DNA of 64,000 nt from Streptomyces koelreuteriae (GTDB lineage Bacteria; Actinomycetota; Actinomycetes; Streptomycetales; Streptomycetaceae), in assembly GCF_018604545.1 (NCBI RefSeq), contig NZ_CP075896.1, positions 5,580,001-5,644,000 on the forward strand, given 5' to 3'. A program made the position numbers and the translations under genes. The notes below the pieces were generated by a model. That model was not told the DNA's origin and searched no databases. It worked only from the letters and a program-made list of their open reading frames with translations. Positions 33,045 through 42,125 of the stretch are shown piece after piece. Each line of letters starts with the position of its first letter. Position 1 is the first letter of the stretch.

Positions 33045-34565
33045 GTGAGCGAGCTCCCTCCAGACCACAGCGACGACCAGCCCGACCCCCTCGACAACTT
33101 CGACGAGATCATCGCGGAGGAGACCACCCGCGACCCCGACCTCGCGGTCATCGAAGCCGGCAGCCGAACCCTGCGCACCCAGGGCGGCCCGCCCGACGCC
33201 GACATCCCCACCCGGCCCGCCGACCCCGAGGTGGACAAGGCCCTGCGCGAGGTCGAGGCGGAGCTCGCCACGCGCTGGGGCGAGACCAAGCTGGAGCCCT
33301 CCGTCAGCCGTATCGCCGCGCTGATGGACGTCCTGGGCGAGCCGCAGCGGTCGTACCCGTCGATCCACATCACGGGGACGAACGGCAAGACCTCCACGGC
33401 CCGCATGATCGAGGCCCTGCTCGGCGCCTTCGAGCTGCGCACCGGCCGGTACACCTCGCCCCACGTGCAGTCGATCACCGAGCGCATCAGCCTCGACGGC
33501 GCCCCCATCTCCGCCGAGCGGTTCATCGAGACGTACGAGGACATCAAGCCCTACATCGAGATGGTCGACGCGCAGCAGGAGTACCGGCTGTCGTTCTTCG
33601 AGGTGCTCACCGGCATGGCCTACGCGGCCTTCGCCGACGCGCCCGCGGACGTCGCCGTCGTCGAGGTCGGCATGGGCGGCTCCTGGGACGCCACGAACGT
33701 GATCGACGGTGACGTCGCCGTCGTCACGCCCATCGACCTCGACCACACCGACCGGCTCGGCACCACCCACGCCGAGATCGCCACGGAGAAGGCCGGCATC
33801 GTCAAGCAGGGCGCGACGGTCATCCTGGCGCAGCAACCGGTCGAGGCCGCGCAGGTGCTGCTGAAGAAGGCCGTCGAGGTGGACGCGACCGTGGCCCGGG
33901 AGGGCCTGGAGTTCGGGGTCGTCGACCGGCAGGTGGCCGTCGGCGGGCAGCTGGTGACGCTGCGTGGCCTGGGCGGTGAGTACCCCGAGGTGTATCTGCC
34001 GCTGCACGGCGCGCACCAGGCGCACAACGCGGCCGTGGCGCTCGCCGCCGTCGAGGCGTTCTTCGGGGTCGGCGCGCAGCGCGCCGACGCGCTGGACCTG
34101 GACGCGGTCCGCAAGGCGTTCGCCGCCGTGGCCTCGCCCGGGCGGCTGGAGGTCGTGCGGCGCTCGCCGACCGTCGTGCTCGACGCCGCCCACAACCCGG
34201 CGGGTGCCCGGGCGGCGGCCGAGGCGGTCGGGGAGGCCTTCCAGTTCAGCCGTCTCATCGGTGTCGTCGGCGCGAGCGCCGAGAAGAACGTACGGGGGCT
34301 GCTGGAGGCCTTCGAGCCGGTGTTCGCCGAGGTCGTGATCACGCAGAACTCCAGCCACCGCGCGATGGACGCCGACGAGCTGGCCGGTATCGCCGTCGAG
34401 GTGTTCGGCGACGACCGCGTCCAGGTCGAGCCGCGGCTGCCCGACGCGCTGGAGGCCGCGATCACGCTCGCCGAGGAAGAGGGCGAGTTCGCGGGCGGCG
34501 GTGTGCTCGTCACCGGTTCCGTGATCACCGTCGGCGAGGCCCGACTGCTCCTGGGGAAGGGCTGA
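33045..34565 (+). CDS. folC: Folylpolyglutamate synthase / dihydrofolate synthase
   Basis: A 506-aa Mur-ligase-type enzyme adding glutamate to folates. ATP-binding P-loop ITGTNGKTS, then YTSPHVQSITERI, VEVGMGGSWDATNV (Mg and substrate residues), DLDHTDRLGTTHAEIATEKAGI and DAAHNPAGAR mark the family. A charged extension of about 70 residues precedes the core. The GTG at 33045 follows TAGACT (33032-33037) at the same 8-nt spacing as valS, so the mRNA is likely leaderless; the ATG at 33015 lies upstream of that box. It is followed after 5 bp by a DUF4233 gene. Confidence 0.95.
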   Translation: MSELPPDHSDDQPDPLDNFDEIIAEETTRDPDLAVIEAGSRTLRTQGGPPDADIPTRPADPEVDKALREVEAELATRWGETKLEPSVSRIAALMDVLGEPQRSYPSIHITGTNGKTSTARMIEALLGAFELRTGRYTSPHVQSITERISLDGAPISAERFIETYEDIKPYIEMVDAQQEYRLSFFEVLTGMAYAAFADAPADVAVVEVGMGGSWDATNVIDGDVAVVTPIDLDHTDRLGTTHAEIATEKAGIVKQGATVILAQQPVEAAQVLLKKAVEVDATVAREGLEFGVVDRQVAVGGQLVTLRGLGGEYPEVYLPLHGAHQAHNAAVALAAVEAFFGVGAQRADALDLDAVRKAFAAVASPGRLEVVRRSPTVVLDAAHNPAGARAAAEAVGEAFQFSRLIGVVGASAEKNVRGLLEAFEPVFAEVVITQNSSHRAMDADELAGIAVEVFGDDRVQVEPRLPDALEAAITLAEEEGEFAGGGVLVTGSVITVGEARLLLGKG

Positions 34566-34570
34566 GACCC

Positions 34571-34936
34571 GTGCGTACGCTCTGTTCTTCGACCCTGATC
34601 GGCGAGTTCTTCGTCATCGGGTTCGCCGCTCTGGTCGCCATGAAGGATCCCGATCTGTCCATGGCGACGGTGTGGACGGTCAGCGGTGTCGCGATGTTCC
34701 TGTGTCTGGTGCTGTGCGGACTGGTGACGCGCCCCGGCGGGGTCGTGCTCGGCTGGGCGCTGCAGCTCGCGCTCATCGCGTCGGGCTTCGTCGTGCCGAT
34801 CATGTTCTTCCTGGGCGCGATCTTCGCGGCCCTGTGGTGGGCGTCCGTGCACTACGGGCGGAAGGTGGACGAGGCGAAGGCGAGATTCGCGGCCCAGGCG
34901 GGCCCCTCGGGCTCCTCCACACCTGACGCTGCGTAA
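34571..34936 (+). CDS. DUF4233 membrane protein
   Basis: A 121-aa protein with four hydrophobic segments (about 7-25, 35-53, 58-76 and 78-95), starting MRTLCSSTLIGEFFVIGFAAL and ending in a short charged tail. This is the DUF4233 protein regularly found directly after folC in actinobacteria. The 5-bp gap indicates one transcript and probably coupled translation. Function is unknown; conservation of the pair suggests a link to folate metabolism or to the ndk that follows. Confidence 0.85.
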   Translation: MRTLCSSTLIGEFFVIGFAALVAMKDPDLSMATVWTVSGVAMFLCLVLCGLVTRPGGVVLGWALQLALIASGFVVPIMFFLGAIFAALWWASVHYGRKVDEAKARFAAQAGPSGSSTPDAA

Positions 34937-35001
34937 CGAGCGGCCCGACACGCCGGGTAATCTCGTCTTTCCGTAAAACCTTGACGCTTAAGGAGCCCGT
35001 C

Positions 35002-35415
35002 GTGACTCAGCGCACCCTCGTCCTGCTCAAGCCCGACGCCGTCCGTCGTGGCCTGACCGGCGAGATCATCGGCCGCATCGAGCGCAAGGCGGGCTGGCGG
35101 ATCACCGCGCTGGAGCTGCGCACCCTGGACCAGGACACGCTGGAGCAGCACTACGGCGAGCACAAGGGCAAGCCCTTCTACGAGCCGCTGGTGGAGTTCA
35201 TGGCCTCCGGCCCGGTGGTGGCGCTGATCGTGGAGGGCGAGCGGGTCATCGAGGGGCTGCGCGCGCTCGCCGGCCCGACCGACCCGATCGCGGCCGCGCC
35301 CGGTTCCATCCGCGGCGACTACGGCGTCATCGTCCGCGAGAACCTGATCCACGCCTCGGACTCCGAGGAGTCCGCGGAGCGAGAAGTGAAGATCTTCTTC
35401 CCGGGTCGCGCCTAA
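35002..35415 (+). CDS. ndk: Nucleoside diphosphate kinase
   Basis: A 137-aa enzyme balancing nucleoside triphosphates through a phosphohistidine. The catalytic His117 is in NLIHASDS, the P-loop-like PDAVRRGLTGEII is at the N-terminus and the Kpn-loop region (PIAAAPGSIRGDYG) precedes the active site. GTG 35002 follows AAGGAG by 6 nt; the upstream in-frame start at 34981 lies before that site. A strong terminator follows. Confidence 0.96.
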   Translation: MTQRTLVLLKPDAVRRGLTGEIIGRIERKAGWRITALELRTLDQDTLEQHYGEHKGKPFYEPLVEFMASGPVVALIVEGERVIEGLRALAGPTDPIAAAPGSIRGDYGVIVRENLIHASDSEESAEREVKIFFPGRA

Positions 35416-35431
35416 AGCGCGAAGGGCGAGC

Positions 35432-35460
35432 AAAGTCCGGGAGCGGCGCTCCCGGACTTT
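35432..35460. terminator. ndk terminator
   Basis: A perfect 13-bp stem AAAGTCCGGGAGC (35432-35444) with its complement (35448-35460), loop GGC, arm ending in TTT, 16 bp after the ndk stop. Confidence 0.85.
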
Positions 35461-35484
35461 CCTGGCATATACGTGCCGATCGAG

Positions 35485-35511
35485 GGAACGATCGCCCCCG
35501 AACGCCCGTCT
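35485..35511 (+). promoter_or_regulatory. Candidate sigma-E (cell-envelope stress) promoter of mreB
   Basis: GGAAC (35485-35489), 19 bp, then TCT (35509-35511, in CGTCTCC) agrees with the -35/-10 consensus reported for Streptomyces SigE promoters. It lies 158 bp upstream of the mreB start codon. Confidence 0.45.
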
Positions 35512-35668
35512 CCACAAGCGAACCCGCACAGCATCTGCTGACATTGGCGGAGACCCTCCCGCAGTGTTCGCGAAGGCGCGTCTACGATGGAAGCCTTCAC
35601 GTCACAGCACCCACCTTTGCCTACCTGAAAAGCCCTCAAAAGCTAGTGGGAAGGCCAGACGAATCCTG

Positions 35669-36700
35669 ATGGGGAACTCAATGTCGTTCATCGGCCGTGA
35701 CATGGCTGTCGACCTCGGGACCGCCAACACGCTGGTGTACGTCAGGGGTCGCGGGATCGTACTCAACGAACCGTCCGTCGTCGCGATCAACACCAACACC
35801 GGTGGCATCCTCGCGGTCGGGGCCGAAGCGAAGAAGATGATCGGGCGCACGCCCGGCAACATCGTTGCCGTTCGTCCTTTGAAGGACGGCGTGATCGCCG
35901 ACTTCGAGATCACCGAGCGGATGCTCCGCTACTTCATCCTGAAGATCCACAAGCGGAGGTATCTGGCTCGTCCGCGGGTCGTCGTCTGTGTGCCCTCGGG
36001 CATCACGGGCGTCGAGCGCCGCGCCGTCATCGAGGCGTCGTCCCAGGCCGGCGCCCGCCAGGTGCACATCATCGAGGAGCCCATGGCCGCGGCCATCGGC
36101 TCCGGCCTGCCGGTCCACGAGGCCACGGGCAACATGGTGGTGGACATCGGCGGCGGCACCACGGAGGTCGCGGTCATCTCCCTCGGCGGCATCGTCACCG
36201 CCCAGTCCATCCGCGTGGCGGGCGACGAACTGGACAACGCGATCATCCAGCACATCAAGAAGGAATACTCCCTTCTGCTGGGTGAGCGGACGGCCGAACA
36301 GATCAAGATCACGATCGGTTCGGCGTACGACCTCGACTCCGACGAGCACACCGAAATCCGCGGCCGGGACCTGGTGTCCGGGCTGCCGAAGACCGTCGTC
36401 ATCTCCGCGGCGGAAGTCCGCAAGGCGATCGAGGAACCGGTCAACGCGATCGTCGACGCCGTCAAGACGACCCTCGACAAGTGTCCGCCGGAGCTGTCCG
36501 GCGACATCATGGACCGGGGAATCGTTCTGACCGGCGGCGGGGCGTTGCTGCGGGGCCTGGACGAGCGGCTGCGCCGGGAGACCGGCATGCCGATCCATAT
36601 CGCCGAGGATCCGCTGGACAGCGTGGCTCTCGGTTCCGGTAAGTGCGTCGAGGAGTTCGAGGCGCTCCAGCAGGTGCTGGACGCCCAGCCGCGCAGATGA
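35669..36700 (+). CDS. mreB: Rod-shape/cell-wall protein MreB (actin homologue)
   Basis: A 343-aa actin-like ATPase. DLGTANTLVYV (phosphate 1), VVDIGGGTTEVAVISLGG (phosphate 2), VLTGGGALLRGLDERL (adenosine) and the hinge residues are all present. In Streptomyces MreB is not needed for tip growth but guides wall thickening in spores. ATG 35669 gives MGNSMSFIGRD; the ATG four codons on is also possible. It heads the mreBCD-pbp2-sfr cluster, and a hairpin follows it, so part of the transcription probably ends before mreC. Confidence 0.97.
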   Translation: MGNSMSFIGRDMAVDLGTANTLVYVRGRGIVLNEPSVVAINTNTGGILAVGAEAKKMIGRTPGNIVAVRPLKDGVIADFEITERMLRYFILKIHKRRYLARPRVVVCVPSGITGVERRAVIEASSQAGARQVHIIEEPMAAAIGSGLPVHEATGNMVVDIGGGTTEVAVISLGGIVTAQSIRVAGDELDNAIIQHIKKEYSLLLGERTAEQIKITIGSAYDLDSDEHTEIRGRDLVSGLPKTVVISAAEVRKAIEEPVNAIVDAVKTTLDKCPPELSGDIMDRGIVLTGGGALLRGLDERLRRETGMPIHIAEDPLDSVALGSGKCVEEFEALQQVLDAQPRR

Positions 36701-36715
36701 CATAACTCTTCGATT

Positions 36716-36749
36716 CCGCCGTACGGGACGATCTCCTCTCGTACGGCGG
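36716..36749 (+). terminator. Hairpin after mreB (partial terminator)
   Basis: A 10-bp stem CCGCCGTACG (36716-36725) with its complement (36740-36749), 14-nt loop. It can account for a separate mreB transcript in addition to read-through into mreC. Confidence 0.55.
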
Positions 36750-36844
36750 ATCGTTGATATAGAGGCATAAGCTCCCACAAAACAGCCCCTCGGTTTTCCC
36801 TGGGGCTCCCCGAATTCCTATGAGGAAGGGCACGGCCGCCGCAC

Positions 36845-37792
36845 GTGAGGGACACACGAGAGAGTCGGCTGCTCCTGGTGCTGCTGATCGCCATCGCGTT
36901 CGCTTTGATCACGGTGGACATCCGCGGTGGAGAGGACTCGCCCGTCGACGGTGCCCGGCAGGGCGCGGCGACGGTCTTCGGCCCGATCGAGAGCGGTGTC
37001 TCGGCCGCGGTCGACCCGGTCGGCAACGCGGTTTCCGCCATCCGTGAATCCGGCGACCGGCACGACCGGCTCGCCGTGCTGGAGGAGGAGAACGCGGCCC
37101 TGAAGGCGAAGCTCGGCAGCGACGACCGCAGCCGCAGCCGCCTCAAGCAGCTCGACAAGATGCTGAAGGTCGCCGGCCAGGGCCAGTACGGCATCAAGGG
37201 CGCCCAGGTCATCGCCATCGGCGCCGCGCAGGGCTTCTCCTGGACCATCACCGTCGACGTCGGCGCCAACGACGGCATCAAGCGCGACATGACCGTCCTG
37301 AACGGGGACGGGCTCGTCGGCCGGGTCACCACCGTCGGGCCCAACACCGCCACGGTCCTGCTCGCCAGCGACCCCGACTTCACGGTCGGCACCCGGATGG
37401 AGTCCGGCGACGAGCTGGGATTCGCCTCCGGGCAGGGCGACCGCCCGCTGCGTGTGGAACTCCTCAACGGCAAGGCGGAGGTGAAGAAGGGCGACCGTCT
37501 GGTCACCTTCGGCTCCCAGGCCGACCGGCCGTTCGTGCCCGGTGTGCCCGTCGGCGTGGTCTCGCGTGTCGACCCGTCCGGCGGCGGCCTGACCCGCACG
37601 CTCTATGTCACGCCGTACGCGAGCTTCAGCAAGCTCGACATCGTCGGTGTCGTCGTCGACGTCCCGAAGAAGGACCCGCGCGACACGGTGCTCCCGCCCA
37701 AACCCAAGCCCACCCCCAGGCCGACGGTGACGGTGACCGTGACGCCGTCCGCCGAGGCACCCGCAGACGGCCAGAACCAGCAAGAGCAGTAG
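36845..37792 (+). CDS. mreC: Rod-shape-determining protein MreC
   Basis: A 315-aa bitopic protein. One N-terminal membrane span (LLLVLLIAIAFALITVDI) is followed by a coiled coil (about residues 70-100, LAVLEEENAALKAKL) and the extracellular two-barrel domain (GFSWTITVDVGANDGIK, GLVGRVTTVGPNTATVLL, VTFGSQADRPFVPGVPVG). A Pro/Thr/Val-rich tail (about 285-300) ends it. It links MreB inside the cell to PBP2 and RodA outside. The next gene, mreD, begins 13 bp later. Confidence 0.95.
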   Translation: MRDTRESRLLLVLLIAIAFALITVDIRGGEDSPVDGARQGAATVFGPIESGVSAAVDPVGNAVSAIRESGDRHDRLAVLEEENAALKAKLGSDDRSRSRLKQLDKMLKVAGQGQYGIKGAQVIAIGAAQGFSWTITVDVGANDGIKRDMTVLNGDGLVGRVTTVGPNTATVLLASDPDFTVGTRMESGDELGFASGQGDRPLRVELLNGKAEVKKGDRLVTFGSQADRPFVPGVPVGVVSRVDPSGGGLTRTLYVTPYASFSKLDIVGVVVDVPKKDPRDTVLPPKPKPTPRPTVTVTVTPSAEAPADGQNQQEQ

Positions 37793-37805
37793 GAGCTGTC
37801 ACCTC

Positions 37806-38477
37806 ATGCGCGTCAACCGGATCCTGCTCTCCTCCGCCCTGGTCGTCGTCGCCCTGGTGATCCAGGTGAGCGTCCTCGCCCGCCTGCACCTGCCGGGCGC
37901 CGTGCCCGACCTGATGCTCCTCACCGTCCTCGGCCTCGCCCTGGTCTACGGCCATGTGGGCGGCGCCCTCGTCGGCTTCGGCGCGGGCCTGCTGGCCGAC
38001 CTCGCCCCGCCCGCCGACCACGCCGCCGGGCGGTACGCCCTGGTGCTGTGCGTCATCGGCTATCTCGCCGGACTGGCGAAGCCGGAGACGGGCCGGCTGA
38101 AGTCCGCCACCGGCCCCATGGTCGTGGTGGTCGCCGCCGCCGTCGGCTCGACCCTGCTGTACGCCGGGGTCGGTGCCCTCGTCGGGGACACCGCCGCCCG
38201 CCATGTGGGCCTGGGCAGCCTGCTGTTCACGGCCGCCCTGTACGACCTGCTGCTCGCCCCGTTCGTCGTGCCGGGGATCATGGCCCTGGCCCGGCGCGCC
38301 GAGAACGACCCCCTCGCCGACACCGGCTCCTCCTCCAAGGCCACCGACATCTCCTCGGGCTGGCTCTCCGGCGGCACCGGCCTGAAGATCGGCAGCCAGC
38401 GCAACGGGCTGCGGGTGAAGGCGGCCCGGGCCCGGATGGCGCGGGCCGGGCGCATCAAGGGGGTCAAGCGGCTGTGA
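37806..38477 (+). CDS. mreD: Rod-shape-determining protein MreD
   Basis: A 223-aa integral membrane protein with about six hydrophobic helices (ILLSSALVVVALVIQVSVLA first), the small MreD fold, and a basic cytoplasmic tail (RVKAARARMARAGRIKGVKRL, split at 20) longer than in rod-shaped bacteria. It works with MreB and MreC in the wall-synthesis complex. It ends 115 bp before pbp2, and GGGGGAGG before pbp2 indicates efficient re-initiation. Confidence 0.92.
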   Translation: MRVNRILLSSALVVVALVIQVSVLARLHLPGAVPDLMLLTVLGLALVYGHVGGALVGFGAGLLADLAPPADHAAGRYALVLCVIGYLAGLAKPETGRLKSATGPMVVVVAAAVGSTLLYAGVGALVGDTAARHVGLGSLLFTAALYDLLLAPFVVPGIMALARRAENDPLADTGSSSKATDISSGWLSGGTGLKIGSQRNGLRVKAARARMARAGRIKGVKRL

Positions 38478-38592
38478 ACGCAGGGAAGTTCACCCGAACG
38501 AGCCGATCCGGTAGGAACGCCGGTTCGGGGGCGGCCGTTCATCAGTCGTACCCGCATATCCGTACGCGCATCGAGAGGGGGAGGCAGCACCC

Positions 38593-40839
38593 GTGACCAA
38601 CATTCCCGAGACCGGCCGGAACACGCGGGTCCAGGTCCGGCTCGTCGTCATCCAGGTTCTCGTCGTCTCCCTGCTGCTCACGCTCGGCGGACGCCTGTGG
38701 TACCTCCAGATCCGTGAGGGCGCGGCCTACGCCAAGGAGGCGTCCGGGAACCACGTCCAGCAGGTCGTCCAGCCCGCCGTCCGGGGTTCGATCCTGGACG
38801 CGCGCGGTGTGGCCCTCGCCGACAACGAGACCCGGCTGGTCGTCTCCGCCTCCCGCACCGACCTGCTGAAGATGCCGGACGACGGCAAGGACGTCCTCAC
38901 CAAGCTCGCCGGAGTCCTGGGCATGAAGCCCAAGGAGGTCATGGCGAAGGTCCGGCTGTGCGACTCCGAGACGCCCCAGCCCTGCTGGAACGGCTCGCCG
39001 TACCAGCCCATCCCCATCACCGACGAGGCCACGCCCAAGCAGGCCCTGCAGATCCGCGAGCGCGCCGAGGACTTCCCCGGCATCACCGCCGAGCCGGAGG
39101 CCATGCGCCGCTACCCGAGCCCGGGCAAGGCCAACACCGCCCAGGTCCTCGGCTACCTCTCGCCGGTCACCGACGAGGAGATCAAGGCGGCGCAGAACAC
39201 CAACTCGCCGTATCTGCGCTCCGACCAGGTCGGCCGCTCCGGGCTTGAACGCCAGTACGACAAGCAGCTCCGTGGCAAGGCCGGCGTCACCCGCTACGAG
39301 GTCGACAACCTCGGCCGGGTCATCGGCCAGGCCGAGGCCGACCCCACCGAGCCGGGCGACAACCTCGTCACCAGCATCGACTCGCGCGTCCAGCGGATCG
39401 CCGAGTACCAGCTGAACGAGGCCATGAAGGAAGCCCGCAAGCAGCACGACCGCAACACCGGCACCAACTACAAGGCCGACTCCGGTGCCGTCGTGGTGAT
39501 GGAGGCCAAGACCGGCCGGGTCGTCGCCATGGCGTCCAACCCGAACTACGACCCGAACGCCTGGGTCGGTGGCATCTCCGCCAAGGACTACGCGCGGCTC
39601 ACCGGCAAGAGCTCCAACTACCCGCTGCTCAACCGCGCGATCCAGGGCCAGTCCGCGCCCGGCTCCATCTTCAAGGTCGTCCCGACGGCCGCAGCGATCA
39701 ACGCCGGCTACTCCTTCGACGGCCCCTACCAGTGCTCCAGCTCGTACTCCCTGGGCGGCCAGGTCTTCAAGAACTTCGAGTCCAAGGGATACGGCCCGAT
39801 CAGCCTCGGCCGCGCCCTGGAGGTCTCCTGCGACACCGTCTTCTACCGGCTCTCCCACGAGGAGTGGAAGCGCGACGGAGGCGCCAAGCCGAAGAAGAAG
39901 GCCGACGACTGGTTCTACAAGACCGCCCACCAGTTCGGCCTCGCCAAGGAGACCGGCATCGACCTGCCCAACGAGGTCACCGGCCGCATCCCCGACCGCC
40001 AGTGGAAGCTGGACTACTGGAAGGCCAACAAGGACGTCTGGTGCCGCACCGGCAAGCGCAACGGCAGCTACGCCGAGAAGATCGCCTACGAGAACTGCCT
40101 CGAGGGCAACCGCCTGCGCGCCGGTGACTCCATCAACTACTCCATCGGGCAGGGCGACACCCTCGTCACCCCGATCCAGATGGCCACCATCTACGGCGCC
40201 ATCTCCAACGGCGGCACCCTCTACGACCCCTCCGTCGGCAAGGCCGTCATCAGCGCCGACGGCAAGACCGTCACGCCGATCAAGCCCAAGTCGCACGGCA
40301 AGCTGCCGATGTCGAAGACGACGCGCGACCGGATAGACGATGCCCTCGCGGGAGTCGCCACCCGCGGTACGGCCGCCTGGAGGTTCGGCGGCTGGCCGCA
40401 GGACAAGATCCCGATGCACGCCAAGACGGGTACGGCCGAGGTCTACGGCAAGCAGACGACCTCGTGGTTCGCCACCTACACCAAGGACTACTCGATCGTC
40501 ATGACGATCGCCCAGGGTGGTACGGGCTCCGGCGCCTCGGGCCCCGCCGTCCGCAACATCTACAACGCGCTGTACGGCGTCTCCGAGGACGGCAAGATCG
40601 ACAAGAAGAAGGCCCTGCTGTCCACCCCGCAGGAGACCCTGCCGAAGGTCAAGACCGACGGCACCATCTCCTCCCCGAAGGTCTCCAAGGACCCCGCGAA
40701 GGACCAGCAGGCAAAGAAGAAGGACCCGAACGCCCCGGCCGACCCGCTCCAGCCGGCGACGGCCGCCCCGCCGACGCCGGAGAACCGTGACACCCGAAGG
40801 CAGCGGCGCCGGAAGGGAAGCCGGAGGTCCACGACATGA
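38593..40839 (+). CDS. pbp2: Penicillin-binding protein 2 (class B transpeptidase)
   Basis: A 748-aa class B PBP. One N-terminal span (LVVIQVLVVSLLLTLGGRLW) precedes the dimerisation domain (VRGSILDARGVALADN) and the transpeptidase with SxxK in APGSIFK, the SxN-equivalent in YSIGQGD and KTG in HAKTGTAEVYG. The C-terminal about 60 residues are Lys/Pro-rich. It crosslinks peptidoglycan with the Sfr glycosyltransferase encoded next, whose ATG overlaps its stop (ATGA). Streptomyces carries several class B PBPs; this one belongs to the mre cluster and mainly serves spore-wall synthesis. Confidence 0.94.
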   Translation: MTNIPETGRNTRVQVRLVVIQVLVVSLLLTLGGRLWYLQIREGAAYAKEASGNHVQQVVQPAVRGSILDARGVALADNETRLVVSASRTDLLKMPDDGKDVLTKLAGVLGMKPKEVMAKVRLCDSETPQPCWNGSPYQPIPITDEATPKQALQIRERAEDFPGITAEPEAMRRYPSPGKANTAQVLGYLSPVTDEEIKAAQNTNSPYLRSDQVGRSGLERQYDKQLRGKAGVTRYEVDNLGRVIGQAEADPTEPGDNLVTSIDSRVQRIAEYQLNEAMKEARKQHDRNTGTNYKADSGAVVVMEAKTGRVVAMASNPNYDPNAWVGGISAKDYARLTGKSSNYPLLNRAIQGQSAPGSIFKVVPTAAAINAGYSFDGPYQCSSSYSLGGQVFKNFESKGYGPISLGRALEVSCDTVFYRLSHEEWKRDGGAKPKKKADDWFYKTAHQFGLAKETGIDLPNEVTGRIPDRQWKLDYWKANKDVWCRTGKRNGSYAEKIAYENCLEGNRLRAGDSINYSIGQGDTLVTPIQMATIYGAISNGGTLYDPSVGKAVISADGKTVTPIKPKSHGKLPMSKTTRDRIDDALAGVATRGTAAWRFGGWPQDKIPMHAKTGTAEVYGKQTTSWFATYTKDYSIVMTIAQGGTGSGASGPAVRNIYNALYGVSEDGKIDKKKALLSTPQETLPKVKTDGTISSPKVSKDPAKDQQAKKKDPNAPADPLQPATAAPPTPENRDTRRQRRRKGSRRSTT

Positions 40840-42038
40840 CCGGCGGTGTGAACAGCTTCCAGGTCTCCGGCTACGGGCCCGAGCGCTCCGGCTGGACCCG
40901 GCTCCTCGCCCGTGACTCCGTCGTGCGGCGGCTCGACTGGCCGATCCTGCTGTCGGCGCTGGCCCTGTCGCTGCTCGGCACGCTCCTCGTCTACTCGGCC
41001 ACCCGCAACCGCACGGAACTCAACCAGGGCGACCCGTACTACTTCCTCGTCCGGCACCTGCTGAACACCGGTATCGGCCTCGCCCTGATGGCCGGCACGA
41101 TCTGGCTCGGCCACCGCGCCCTGCGCACGGCCGTGCCGATCCTGTACGGCGTCTCGGTCCTGCTGATCCTGCTCGTGCTCACCCCGCTCGGCTCCACGAT
41201 CAACGGCGCCCACTCGTGGATCAAGCTCCCCGGCGGCTTCTCGCTGCAGCCCTCGGAGTTCGTGAAGGTCACGATCATTCTGGGCATGGCGATGCTGCTG
41301 GCGGCCCGGGTCGACGCGGGCGACAAGCAGTACCCCGATCACCGCACGGTCGTGCAGGCCCTGGGCCTGGCCACCGTGCCCATGCTGATCGTGATGCTCA
41401 TGCCCGACCTCGGGTCGGTCATGGTCATGGTCATCATCGTGCTCGGCGTGCTGCTCGCCTCCGGGTCGTCCAACCGGTGGGTGTTCGGACTGATCAGCGC
41501 GGGCGCCGTCGGCGCGATCGCCGTCTGGCAGCTCGGCGTGCTCGACGACTACCAGATCAACCGCTTCGCCGCCTTCGCCAACCCCGAGCTCGACCCGGCG
41601 GGCGTCGGCTACAACACCAACCAGGCCCGGATCGCCATCGGCTCCGGCGGACTGACCGGCTCCGGCCTCTTCCACGGCTCGCAGACCACCGGCCAGTTCG
41701 TCCCCGAGCAGCAGACGGACTTCGTCTTCACCGTGGCGGGCGAGGAACTGGGCTTCCTCGGCGGCGGCCTCATCATCCTGCTGCTCGGCGTCGTCCTGTG
41801 GCGGGCCTGCGCCATCGCCCGGGACACCAGCGACCTGTACGGCACGATCGTGGCCGCCGGCATCGTCGCCTGGTTCGGCTTCCAGACGTTCGAGAACGTC
41901 GGCATGACACTCGGCATCATGCCGGTCACCGGCCTGCCGCTGCCCTTCGTGTCGTACGGCGGTTCGTCGATGTTCGCCGTGTGGATAGCGGTCGGGTTGT
42001 TGCAGTCCATCCGGGTGCAGCGCCCGATGTCGGCGTGA
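40836..42038 (+). CDS. sfr: Sfr, RodA/FtsW-family SEDS glycosyltransferase
   Basis: A 400-aa polytopic protein with about ten membrane helices. SEDS signatures include HSWIKLPGGFSLQPSEFVKV, the large outer loop with YNTNQARIAIGSGGLTGSGLF and FVPEQQTDFVF, and GLPLPFVSYGGSSM. SEDS proteins polymerise glycan strands from lipid II in partnership with a class B PBP, here the upstream translationally coupled PBP2. It is the final gene of the mre cluster. Confidence 0.94.
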   Translation: MTGGVNSFQVSGYGPERSGWTRLLARDSVVRRLDWPILLSALALSLLGTLLVYSATRNRTELNQGDPYYFLVRHLLNTGIGLALMAGTIWLGHRALRTAVPILYGVSVLLILLVLTPLGSTINGAHSWIKLPGGFSLQPSEFVKVTIILGMAMLLAARVDAGDKQYPDHRTVVQALGLATVPMLIVMLMPDLGSVMVMVIIVLGVLLASGSSNRWVFGLISAGAVGAIAVWQLGVLDDYQINRFAAFANPELDPAGVGYNTNQARIAIGSGGLTGSGLFHGSQTTGQFVPEQQTDFVFTVAGEELGFLGGGLIILLLGVVLWRACAIARDTSDLYGTIVAAGIVAWFGFQTFENVGMTLGIMPVTGLPLPFVSYGGSSMFAVWIAVGLLQSIRVQRPMSA

Positions 42039-42125
42039 CCGCCGGGCGGGCGGCGCACTGAGGCAGGAGCACTGAGGCGGGGTGGCACTCTGCCGCCCCG
42101 CCCCCGGGCCGACTAGATTCGGTTC

